The notes beneath the pieces were generated by a model. The model was not told the origin of the DNA and did not search any database. It saw nothing but the letters and a program-made list of their open reading frames with translations. A DNA stretch of 6,989 bases, from positions 1 through 6,989 of the forward strand of contig JAQTRJ010000109.1 of NCBI GenBank assembly GCA_028711875.1, in the 5' to 3' direction. The stretch comes from a bacterium (GTDB lineage Bacteria; Electryoneota; RPQS01). Each line of letters begins with the position of its first letter. Positions within the stretch are counted from its first letter, which is position 1. Position numbers and translations under genes: made by a program. Below, in pieces: positions 1-5,795 of this stretch.

Positions 1-95
1 GGGGCGTCCTGCAAATTCCTGATGTGCGCACACTGCCTGCACTGCTGACCGAAGATCTGCAAGCCGAACTGGAGATTCCCTTTCACCTGCCATGA
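1..95 (+). CDS. menC: C-terminal end of probable o-succinylbenzoate synthase (MenC), partial
   Basis: An open frame runs from the left edge (first full codon at position 3) to a TGA at 93-95, giving 30 residues that end in TEDLQAELEIPFHLP. The short tail fits the C-terminal strand of MenC-type enolase-superfamily proteins, where an L-(x)-L-E-I segment closes the barrel region. MenC dehydrates SHCHC to o-succinylbenzoate, the substrate of the next gene. The stop overlaps the menE start by four bases (ATGA), indicating translational coupling in one operon. All catalytic residues lie outside the window, so the call rests mainly on the neighbour and a weak C-terminal resemblance. It could be another men or unrelated gene. 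That the frame is coding is fairly sure; its identity is moderate. Confidence 0.55.
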   Translation, partial: GVLQIPDVRTLPALLTEDLQAELEIPFHLP

Positions 96-1555
96 CCAAC
101 GACTCATCCGACAAGAGAAAAGCCGGCGGATACGGGCGACTCTCCGAATGGAGTCACCTGCTGGCCGACAATCAATTCGACGAGAAAACCGCGCGGCTCG
201 CGGCTCGCATCGCCGTCTGGTTTCCCGAGCGCCGCACGCGCCTCGGCCTCTGGGGCGCCAATAGCGTTGAGTATTTGTCCGCACTGGTGGCCATTCTGCG
301 CAGCGGCCACAGCGCCATGCCCCTCGACCCGCGCTTGTCCTCACGCGAGCTGTCCGAGGTCGCCGAGCGCGCCGGTCTGGCCGGGCTGCTTGTGGATCGC
401 GATTTTCCGCGTCTGTATCGCTCGGCTCTCACTCCGCTGCCCTGCTATCCGCTCGCGGCGCGCGGGGATGAGGACGACGGGGATGCGCCCGTGCGCACAC
501 GCGAGCTGGCCGAGGGCGACGTCGCCGTGCTCATGTGTTCGTCGGGCAGCACCGGCCTGCCGAAAATCGTCCCGCTCACGCTGCGTTCGATTTTGCAGCA
601 CGCGCGCGCGGTGTGCGCGCATCTCAGCGTCACCTGGCGCGATTCCTGGATCGCCTGCCTGCCCTTTTCCCACATTGGCGGTTTGGCCATTCCCTTTCGC
701 TGTCTGGTCTCCGGCGCGTCGCTTCTGATCAGCCGCAGCGCCGATCCGGAGGAGTTGAACCGTCTGATCGAACTCGAAGAAGCCACCTTGATTTCGGTCG
801 TGCCGACGGTTCTCGAGCGGATGCTGAGCGTGCGCGGCGGGCAGCCGTTTCCCCTGTCGCTGCGGATGATTATGGTCGGCGGCGGGCCGGTGCCCGAGCG
901 CTTGCTCGCGCGCAGCGGCATTGCCATCCCGACTTACGGCCTGACCGAGGCCGGCTCCACCGTCACCTGCGCCCGTCCCGGCTGTGACGAAAGCGAGCGC
1001 GCCAGCGCCGGACTTCCGCTGCCCGGCATGCAGATTAAGATCACCGATCCAAAAGGCAAAAGCGTCGCGCGCGGCGACATCGGCGAAATCGTGGTGCGCG
1101 GCCCCGGCGCCGCCACCACCTATGTCGGAAATTCCGAAGCGAGCGCCGCGACGTTCGTTTCCGGCTGGATCAAAACCGGCGACCGCGGTCGTCTCGACGC
1201 GCACGGATTTCTTCACGTGGAAGGCCGCCGCGGCGAAGACATTCTGATTTCCGGCGGCGAGAACGTTTCGCCCGCCGAAATCGAGGCCGCGCTCCGTCTG
1301 CATCCCCGCGTGACGGCTGCCGTAGTCATGCCGGTGGACAGCGAGGAATGGGGGCAATCGCCCGCCGCGTTTCTGGTGCTCGCGCCCGGCCGTCCGCTGA
1401 AAAAAATCCACATCTACCAATTTCTCGAGGACAAACTCGCCCGCTTCAAGTTTCCCAAGACCGTCGTCTTCGCGGAGACGCTTCCCCAGTTATCCAACGG
1501 CAAACCCGATTTGAAAACCATCCGCAAAATTCTCGAGGGTCAATCCCTTTCGTAG
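92..1555 (+). CDS. menE: o-Succinylbenzoate--CoA ligase (MenE)
   Basis: This 487-residue protein of the ANL (acyl-adenylate-forming) superfamily is predicted to activate o-succinylbenzoate with ATP and CoA to OSB-CoA, the substrate of MenB in menaquinone synthesis; it acts in the cytoplasm. Visible motifs, in order, are the phosphate-binding loop CSSGSTGLPK (149-158), the adenine/acyl motif TYGLTEAG (281-288), KTGDRG (361-366) with the ribose-contacting Asp, the hinge segment GRRGEDILISGGEN (378-391), and the C-terminal NGKPD (469-473), whose Lys471 is the expected adenylation lysine. Length is normal for the family (about 450-490). The ATG overlaps the stop of the upstream frame and has no good Shine-Dalgarno, so initiation is probably coupled. 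Choosing MenE over other acyl-CoA ligases rests on overall shape and on the adjacent DHNA-CoA hydrolase-like gene and MenC-like tail. Enzyme class is near certain; substrate is likely. Confidence 0.85.
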   Translation: MTNDSSDKRKAGGYGRLSEWSHLLADNQFDEKTARLAARIAVWFPERRTRLGLWGANSVEYLSALVAILRSGHSAMPLDPRLSSRELSEVAERAGLAGLLVDRDFPRLYRSALTPLPCYPLAARGDEDDGDAPVRTRELAEGDVAVLMCSSGSTGLPKIVPLTLRSILQHARAVCAHLSVTWRDSWIACLPFSHIGGLAIPFRCLVSGASLLISRSADPEELNRLIELEEATLISVVPTVLERMLSVRGGQPFPLSLRMIMVGGGPVPERLLARSGIAIPTYGLTEAGSTVTCARPGCDESERASAGLPLPGMQIKITDPKGKSVARGDIGEIVVRGPGAATTYVGNSEASAATFVSGWIKTGDRGRLDAHGFLHVEGRRGEDILISGGENVSPAEIEAALRLHPRVTAAVVMPVDSEEWGQSPAAFLVLAPGRPLKKIHIYQFLEDKLARFKFPKTVVFAETLPQLSNGKPDLKTIRKILEGQSLS

Positions 1556-1573
1556 CGCCGCGCGGCAGGGCGT

Positions 1574-1609
1574 AAAAAAATCCGGCGTCCCGTTTCGGGA
1601 CGCCGTTTT
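1574..1609. terminator. Bidirectional intrinsic terminator between menE and the thioesterase gene
   Basis: A perfect 10-bp stem (arms 1583-1592 and 1596-1605) closes a 3-base TTT loop. Read on the plus strand it is followed by TTTT (1606-1609), 28 bases after the menE stop. Read on the minus strand it is followed, two bases on, by seven T (complement of 1574-1580), about 30 bases after the thioesterase stop. One hairpin can therefore end both convergent transcripts, with the better U-tract serving the minus-strand gene. Confidence 0.88.
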
Positions 1610-1633
1610 CGTGTTGTGAAAACACCCTCGAAC

Positions 1634-2044
1634 CTATGCGTAGGTCCCCAGCGCCGTCCGGAAATCCTCGGGAATTTCCATCGCGCGGCGCGTCTGCGGA
1701 TCCACGCACACGTGAACCGTCGCCGCCTTCGCCGTGCATTCCCGCTCCTCGTCCAGCACCTCATAAGCCATCCGGTACGACCGGTCGCCGAACCGCTCGA
1801 CGCGCGCCGTCACCGTCACCTTTTGTCCGGCCGTCATCGGTCGAACGAAATCCGCCTCGATATGCACAACCGGCAAGCCGAAAGTTCGCCGCCGGAACAG
1901 CCGCGGCAATCCATAGCCGATGTCGTCCAGCAGCGCTTCGTAGGCGATCATGCAGATGCGGATGATATTGGCCGAGTACAGGATTCCCGCCGCATCCGTG
2001 TCGTGCAGACCGATGGTATAAGGATAGCGAAATGGCTCAGACAT
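1634..2044 (-). CDS. menI: 1,4-Dihydroxy-2-naphthoyl-CoA hydrolase-like hotdog thioesterase
   Basis: This 136-residue single-domain hotdog thioesterase of the 4-hydroxybenzoyl-CoA thioesterase type probably hydrolyses DHNA-CoA to DHNA, the step after MenB in menaquinone synthesis. The N-terminal HDTDAAGILY (14-23) places Asp17 at the position of catalytic Asp17 in the Pseudomonas 4-HBA-CoA thioesterase. FGLPVVHIEADF (55-66) and ATVHVCVDP (108-116) closely resemble cyanobacterial DHNA-CoA hydrolase (Slr0204 type) as I remember it. The ATG at 2042-2044 starts the protein at MSEPFRYPYT, the usual position just before the first strand. A GTG 19 codons upstream (2099-2101) would add a basic, low-complexity extension and is less likely. 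No clear Shine-Dalgarno precedes the ATG, only an A-rich stretch. The gene faces menE. A YbgC-like or general acyl-CoA thioesterase is the alternative. Fold is certain; substrate is an inference from similarity and neighbours. Confidence 0.78.
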   Translation of the reverse strand: MSEPFRYPYTIGLHDTDAAGILYSANIIRICMIAYEALLDDIGYGLPRLFRRRTFGLPVVHIEADFVRPMTAGQKVTVTARVERFGDRSYRMAYEVLDEERECTAKAATVHVCVDPQTRRAMEIPEDFRTALGTYA

Positions 2045-2066
2045 AACACGCGACTTTCTTTTTTTA

Positions 2067-2139
2067 CCGCGGCGGCGGTCGCTTGCGCCCGCCCCGCGCA
2101 CCGGGGATTCCGCCGGGCAGACGCAAGCGGCTGCCGCGG
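2067..2139. repeat. GC-rich imperfect inverted repeat in the thioesterase leader
   Basis: The outer arms CCGCGGC (2067-2073) and GCCGCGG (2133-2139) pair over 7 bp. The inner arms CGCTTGCG (2080-2087) and CGCAAGCG (2122-2129) pair over 8 bp. Within the loop, CCCCG (2092-2096) can pair with CGGGG (2102-2106). Together they could form a branched, very stable hairpin ending about 22 bases before the thioesterase ATG. No T-run follows it on either strand, so it is not a standard intrinsic terminator. It could be a leader structure or simply a GC-rich palindrome. Confidence 0.5.
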
Positions 2140-2196
2140 CAACAACGTCATTTCGGAGATCGCCTCATGAATCAAGCGGTCATTCTGGACTTCGCG

Positions 2197-2219
2197 CTTT
2201 CAGCGTTTCAGTCTTTCAG
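2197..2219 (-). repeat. Octamer-repeat element, copy A
   Basis: This 23-base sequence is identical to 5773-5795 in the same orientation. On the minus strand it consists of octamer-like units CTGAAAGA, CTGAAACG and CTGAAAG. The TGA triplets lie 8 bases apart (complement of 2216-2218, 2208-2210 and 2200-2202), so each minus-strand reading frame meets a stop. It lies between the surface-protein terminator and the thioesterase gene. The identity of this many bases at two intergenic sites in 7 kb is not expected by chance, which suggests a dispersed element in this genome. Confidence 0.75.
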
Positions 2220-2265
2220 CCTTTTATGTCCTAATAATACCGATTCCCCGCGCAACATGCAAACG

Positions 2266-2299
2266 AAACGGGCTGCCGGCAATCGCCCGCAGCCCGTTT
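2266..2299 (-). terminator. Intrinsic terminator of the surface-protein gene
   Basis: A perfect 11-bp stem (arms 2266-2276 and 2289-2299) closes a 12-base loop in which GGC and GCC can pair further around AATC. On the minus strand the 3' arm ends in GTTT and continues CGTTT, giving an interrupted U-rich tail. It begins 21 bases after the TGA of the surface-protein gene, the expected place. The arms also carry AAA on the plus-strand left side, so weak termination in the other direction is possible. Confidence 0.8.
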
Positions 2300-2320
2300 C
2301 CACCGAAGGTCAAGGAGAAG

Positions 2321-4099
2321 TCATCGAAGCAAAAACAGCTTTCCGGTCGCGCTCTGCGACGCGCCTTCGAGCCGGATCAGATACAGTCCGCTGGCCGCGT
2401 CCACGCCGCGCGCGTCGCGTCCGTCCCACGCCACGCTGTGCAGCCCGGCCTCCGCGCGCCCCTGCACCAGCGTCAGCACCTCCTGCCCGAGCACATTATA
2501 GAGCCGCAGCGAGATCGGCATGGTCTGCGGCACATTGTAACGGATCGTCGTCCGCGAGTTGAACGGATTCGGATAGTTTCCGAGCAGGGCAAACGACTGC
2601 GCCATCGCCGGCAGTTCGGGGTCCTCGGCAGCCAGCGCCGGCGTCACCACGATCCCCCAGCCCAACAGTTCGCCCGTGTCGCCGCCCGCCTGATCCTCGA
2701 TGCTGAGCGTCCACGTGCCCGGCGTGGTCAGGCCGTCGAAAACCGACAGCGCCTCATCGGGAATGTACGACCCCACGAACGGAGCCGTGCCCATTGAGAT
2801 CGGAACGAACGCTTCGTCGTCGAACATCGTGTTGTCAAAGTTTTCGCCGCTGCCGCCGCAGGCGTTGGAGAGCACCGCCGTCTGTCCGCCCGGCGCCGAC
2901 AGACTGATCACCAGATCGCTGGCGTACGTGTGGGTGATATTCACATACACGTTGAGATCGTTGATCGCCCAATCGTCCGTGATCGTGAGAGCCGATGTCA
3001 CCGTCGTCTCATCCTCGATCGCGACCGGCACGTCCATCGAGGGATAGGTGTACGATCCGGCCCAGCGCAGCGCGAACTGCACCACGGTCTCCTGTCCCAT
3101 CGTCACCACGACTCCCGTCGCTTGGTTGTCCATGTAGCCCGGATAGTAGGCGGTCATCGAGTAGATTCCCGGAGCGACCGCGGGAAACGCGAAATCGCCG
3201 CTATTGTCGGCCACGGTCGAGACCCCAAGCTCGCGGATGCGAATGCGCGCCTGAAAGAGCGGATTGCCCTCGGAATCGCGCACCGATCCCGTGATCGAGC
3301 CGATATCGCCGGGTACGATCCAGATCGCCAGTCCATTCACCGGCGGATGTCCGCTGGCGCTGCACACGTAGCCCAGCGCCGGGCCGTCGCTGTCCGCTTG
3401 AATTCCAATGACCGGAGCCGGTTCGGCGGTTCCCATCACCAAGCGGTTGTACTGGAGCTTCATCCGGCCGTCAGCCCAGAGAATCGCCTGGAACTTGAGC
3501 GACGCGTCCTCGGCTCCCTGCAAGCCCACCGAATCCCACTCGACGACAATATAATCGGCAAACTGCCGATAGCCGATGGTCACCGCGCCGCCCGGATTGT
3601 AGCCGCCGTTGTCGCAGTGCAGATCCTCCCAGAGCACGGCGATCGTCGGCCCGTACGTATTCTCAGTCGGCAGACAGTCGCTGCTGTATTCGGATGCGCT
3701 CGACTGAAATTGCAGCGTGCCGTTGGTGGAGATTACCACCGAATCGTAGGGCCCGCCGTAAAGCGGGAACATGAAATTCAAATGCACCGCGGCGGTGGCA
3801 TCGTCCGGATTCTGTAAAAAATCCAGCCACGTCGCGCCGGGATCGCCCCGCAGTTCAATCCACGAGTAGGTCGCGGTGTCGCCCGACTGGTTGTCTACGT
3901 AGCGATACCCGAATCCATCCGGGCCGCCTTGATAGTCCACAGTTCCCGGTCGCTCGCCGCGCGCGTCCACGCGGACGGTCTTTCCGTCCGTCTTGCCAGA
4001 TTTCTGGGCGGCATTATTGGCGGCCTGAGTGATGCCCACGACCAGAGCGATCAGCGAAACGGCCGCGGCCATCGTGATGAAAAAACGTAAAGACTTCAA
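2321..4099 (-). CDS. Secreted multidomain surface protein with P-domain and type IX-like sorting tail
   Basis: The protein has 592 residues. A signal peptide occupies about 1-26 (basic MKSLR, hydrophobic core, TQA cleavage site). Residues about 65-262 form a beta-rich domain with VVISTNGTLQF (121-131), TIAVLWEDL (152-160) and ADGRMKLQYN (209-218), a pattern common in extracellular proteins of FCB bacteria. A carboxypeptidase-regulatory-like domain follows at about 266-345 (GSITGSVRDSEGNP...GDFAFPAVAPGIYSM). A proprotein-convertase P-domain spans about 355-486 (ITHTYASDLVISLSAPGG, GTWTLSIEDQAGGDTGELLGW). The C-terminal 90 residues (YPNPFN, LYNVLGQEV, SGLYLIRL, KLFLLR at the end) are a type IX/FlgD-like sorting domain. 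No protease or other catalytic domain is visible, so it probably binds or adheres at the cell surface. The start is TTG at 4097-4099, fixed by a strong Shine-Dalgarno five bases upstream and by the signal peptide. Location is well supported; function is unknown. Confidence 0.88.
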   Translation of the reverse strand: MKSLRFFITMAAAVSLIALVVGITQAANNAAQKSGKTDGKTVRVDARGERPGTVDYQGGPDGFGYRYVDNQSGDTATYSWIELRGDPGATWLDFLQNPDDATAAVHLNFMFPLYGGPYDSVVISTNGTLQFQSSASEYSSDCLPTENTYGPTIAVLWEDLHCDNGGYNPGGAVTIGYRQFADYIVVEWDSVGLQGAEDASLKFQAILWADGRMKLQYNRLVMGTAEPAPVIGIQADSDGPALGYVCSASGHPPVNGLAIWIVPGDIGSITGSVRDSEGNPLFQARIRIRELGVSTVADNSGDFAFPAVAPGIYSMTAYYPGYMDNQATGVVVTMGQETVVQFALRWAGSYTYPSMDVPVAIEDETTVTSALTITDDWAINDLNVYVNITHTYASDLVISLSAPGGQTAVLSNACGGSGENFDNTMFDDEAFVPISMGTAPFVGSYIPDEALSVFDGLTTPGTWTLSIEDQAGGDTGELLGWGIVVTPALAAEDPELPAMAQSFALLGNYPNPFNSRTTIRYNVPQTMPISLRLYNVLGQEVLTLVQGRAEAGLHSVAWDGRDARGVDAASGLYLIRLEGASQSATGKLFLLR

Positions 4100-4103
4100 C
4101 GGA

Positions 4104-4110
4104 ACCTCCC
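4104..4110 (-). promoter_or_regulatory. Shine-Dalgarno deciding the TTG start of the surface-protein gene
   Basis: On the minus strand GGGAGGT is followed by the TTG at 4099-4097 after four to five bases. It is a near-complete match to the anti-Shine-Dalgarno. No ATG or GTG lies nearby in the right frame before the signal peptide, so a TTG start is strongly indicated. Confidence 0.85.
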
Positions 4111-4153
4111 GGTCTCAAACAGTAACGGTCTATCGAATTTTTTCTCTTTTTCT

Positions 4154-4189
4154 CCCTACGAGGGCCCCCTGCTTGCGAGGGAAAGGGGG
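4154..4189. repeat. Paired G/C-run hairpins upstream of the surface-protein gene
   Basis: CCCT (4154-4157) and AGGG (4161-4164) form a small hairpin with a 3-base loop. Immediately after, CCCCCT (4165-4170) can pair with AGGGGG (4184-4189) across 13 bases. No T-run follows on either strand. The layout resembles the short G/C-run palindromes scattered between genes in many GC-rich genomes. Whether it is repeated elsewhere in this genome cannot be seen from the window. Confidence 0.4.
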
Positions 4190-4497
4190 GTCTGAAAAAC
4201 GCGGCCCTTCCGGACACCGCACATCGCAACGTTGAGCTAACAGCATACTCTCCGTGCGGGCGTCCAGAATCTCCCCTGCATCGTTTTCTCTCGTTCCCCA
4301 CATCATAGATTGTGGGGGAAGAGGAGGGGGCATTTCAATCTACAATGAGGTCAGTCAAATTTCAAGACCCACCCCACGCACGTATCCTCACTCCCGCCCC
4401 ATCATTCACCCGACCCTACCGCAACTTCAGTGCCGTCCCGATGGAGCCTCGCGAGTCATTTTCAATCCGACCGTCCGGTGACATCCCTGACAACCAA

Positions 4498-4522
4498 AAT
4501 GGTTCGCTTATTGCGAACCATT
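4498..4522. terminator. Terminator-like hairpin downstream of the GT4 gene
   Basis: A perfect 10-bp stem (AATGGTTCGC at 4498-4507, GCGAACCATT at 4513-4522) closes a 5-base loop. It sits about 40 bases beyond the GT4 stop. On the minus strand the 3' arm ends in ATT and continues TTGGTT, a short U-tract. On the plus strand it is followed by ATTTGTATTTTTATT, a better tail, although no plus-strand gene precedes it. It is most likely the GT4 terminator working in both directions; an operator-type palindrome is the alternative. Confidence 0.65.
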
Positions 4523-4562
4523 ATTTGTATTTTTATTAATAATAATCACTAAAGACTTTCAC

Positions 4563-5726
4563 TTAAGTCCCCAGTGCCTCGCTGTAGAATTGCTCATAAT
4601 CTTCGGCACAGCGCTGGAGGGTCAGATACGTGGAAGCTCTTGCCGCCGCCGCACTGCCCATTGCTTCCCGGAGTTGCTTATCCACAATAAGCCGTTCCAG
4701 CGCTGCCGCCAGCCGATCAATCCGCCCCGAGGGAAAAACCAGCGACTCGATTCCGTCCCGCGCGGCTTCCCCGCTCCCGCCCTCCGAACTCACCACCGAC
4801 GGCAATCCGTGCTGCATGGCCTGAATCAGCGCCAGCGGCAGCCCCTCGCTCCGCGACGACACCACAAACAGATCGAGGCTCGCCAGAAATCCCGCCGCCG
4901 GATCGAGCGGCCCGAGCAACCGCACGCGCTCCGCAACTCCCAGCCGTGCGATCAGCTGTTCCAGCATCCCGCGCGTGGCGCAGTGGCCGAGCACGTCGCC
5001 GCCGGCGATCAGCAATTGCAGCGTCGGATGGCGTTCGGTCAACGTTGCGAACGCGCGCACCAACAGATCGAATCCCTTGACCGGAGCGAAATAGCCGAGT
5101 CCTCCCAGCGCGATCGCGTCGGGCGCAATTCCCATTTTCGCGCGCGCCGCCGCGCGCTCCATAATCTCCGCGGCCGGCGGCAATCCGTTGTGGATCACGC
5201 GAATTTTCCGCGCGGACACGCCCACTCGTTCGAGCAGCGCTTTCGTCCGCTGCGCCGGAACGGCGACTCGCGCCGCGTTTCGCAGCGTCCACGCGTCGCC
5301 CACGGCGTGCCGCAGCATGAGATAGGGTTTCAAGAGCGGCTGCCGGACGGTATCCGGGGAATACGCGAACTGTTTCCACGATCCGTGCACCGTCGCCACC
5401 CACCGCCGGTTCAGCGTCCTGCTGCACACAAGATGCGTCACCGGCACGTGCGAATGAATCACGTCCGGCCGAAAACTCGCGGTTGTTTTCGTCAGCGCCT
5501 CCGCCGCCGCTCGCCGCACCGCATAGCGATCTTCCATATTCACGCCCGCCAGATCGGGTAAAAACACGTGCAGTCCTGCGCGTTCGATCTCCGTCTGCGC
5601 GTCGCCCGGCCGGAACGTCAGCACCGCCGCCTCATGCCCGCGTGAACTCTGCTCGCGCGCGAGCCACAAGCACATCCGCTCCGCGCCGCCCAGATGCGGT
5701 GACGCTATGACGTGCAGAATCTTCAA
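4563..5726 (-). CDS. GT4-family glycosyltransferase (GT-B fold)
   Basis: This 387-residue enzyme should transfer a sugar from a nucleotide-sugar donor to a lipid-linked or glycan acceptor at the cytoplasmic face of the membrane. The N-terminal acceptor domain begins MKILHVIASPHLGGAER (1-17), with the family's GGAE. DVIHSHVP (88-95) and VIHNGLPP (177-184) are also typical. The C-terminal donor domain shows GYFAPVKGFD (211-220), QLLIAGGD (237-244) and SRSEGLPLALIQAM (291-304). In that last motif Glu294 is kept, but the second Glu of the EX7E signature is Gln302. The start is TTG at 5724-5726. The next codons upstream hold no start before an in-frame TGA four codons back, and the N-terminus is exactly where the family begins. 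Shine-Dalgarno is weak. The gene follows the GT2 gene by 57 bases on the same strand, so cotranscription is likely. Sugar and linkage are not predictable. Confidence 0.88.
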   Translation of the reverse strand: MKILHVIASPHLGGAERMCLWLAREQSSRGHEAAVLTFRPGDAQTEIERAGLHVFLPDLAGVNMEDRYAVRRAAAEALTKTTASFRPDVIHSHVPVTHLVCSRTLNRRWVATVHGSWKQFAYSPDTVRQPLLKPYLMLRHAVGDAWTLRNAARVAVPAQRTKALLERVGVSARKIRVIHNGLPPAAEIMERAAARAKMGIAPDAIALGGLGYFAPVKGFDLLVRAFATLTERHPTLQLLIAGGDVLGHCATRGMLEQLIARLGVAERVRLLGPLDPAAGFLASLDLFVVSSRSEGLPLALIQAMQHGLPSVVSSEGGSGEAARDGIESLVFPSGRIDRLAAALERLIVDKQLREAMGSAAAARASTYLTLQRCAEDYEQFYSEALGT

Positions 5727-5772
5727 CCTACCAACTCATCATGATGCTATCGTGATCTCTGCTCATTCCAGT

Positions 5773-5795
5773 CTTTCAGCGTTTCAGTCTTTCAG
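5773..5795 (-). repeat. Octamer-repeat element, copy B, overlapping the GT2 stop codon
   Basis: This copy is identical over 23 bases to 2197-2219 in the same orientation. A degenerate fourth unit (ATTCCAGT, 5765-5772) extends the 8-base periodicity. The TGA triplets complementary to 5792-5794, 5784-5786 and 5776-5778 fall in three different minus-strand frames; the middle one is the stop codon of the GT2 gene. The element fills about half of the short GT2-GT4 spacer. Confidence 0.75.

Larger units (their letters stand above)
2045..2320. other. Intergenic region upstream of the thioesterase gene
   Basis: These 276 bases separate the minus-strand surface-protein gene from the minus-strand thioesterase gene. 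From high to low coordinate they hold the surface-protein terminator (2266-2299), a short AT-rich patch (about 2221-2245), an octamer-repeat element (2197-2219) and a long GC-rich imperfect inverted repeat (2067-2139). The open frames that cross it are short and look like chance frames. A promoter for the thioesterase must lie here if the terminator works, but I cannot pick a convincing -35/-10 pair. Confidence 0.6.
4111..4562. other. Long intergenic region with hairpins, no credible gene
   Basis: Plus- and minus-strand frames of up to about 75-95 codons cross this stretch, but none has a Shine-Dalgarno or recognisable protein features. From left to right it holds a T-rich patch (4138-4152), G/C-run hairpins (4154-4189), a short inverted repeat CCCCACA/TGTGGGG (4296-4302 and 4311-4317, 8-base loop), a purine-rich block (4312-4330), a C-rich and G-poor segment (about 4361-4420, 32 C against 5 G by my count), and an AT-rich end with a terminator-like hairpin (4498-4522). 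The surface-protein promoter should lie here on the minus strand. I cannot identify it with confidence. A small RNA is possible but unproven. Confidence 0.55.

Noticed and set aside
341..1420. Long minus-strand open frame (about 359 codons) opposite menE
   Set aside because: It is a shadow frame of the GC-rich menE codons, low in complexity (rich in Ala, Gly, Arg, His, Gln) and without a family motif, while menE has every expected motif.
2045..2101. Upstream GTG start extending the thioesterase to 155 residues
   Set aside because: The added 19 residues are basic and low in complexity, and the known family begins at the MSEPF position with the catalytic Asp at residue 17.
2930..3817. Long plus-strand open frame opposite the surface-protein gene
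   Set aside because: The protein is dominated by Arg, His, Ile and Val without domain features; the opposite strand encodes clear secreted-protein domains.
4254..4539. Small plus-strand open frames of about 75 codons in the intergenic gap
   Set aside because: They lack a Shine-Dalgarno, overlap each other in different frames, and encode Pro/Ser/Arg-rich sequence typical of chance frames.
4111..4562. tRNA or known riboswitch in the long gap
   Set aside because: No cloverleaf, T-loop or recognisable riboswitch core could be found by eye on either strand.
4590..5561. Long plus-strand open frame opposite the GT4 gene
   Set aside because: It is Arg/Gln/His-rich shadow coding; the minus strand has a full-length glycosyltransferase with conserved motifs.
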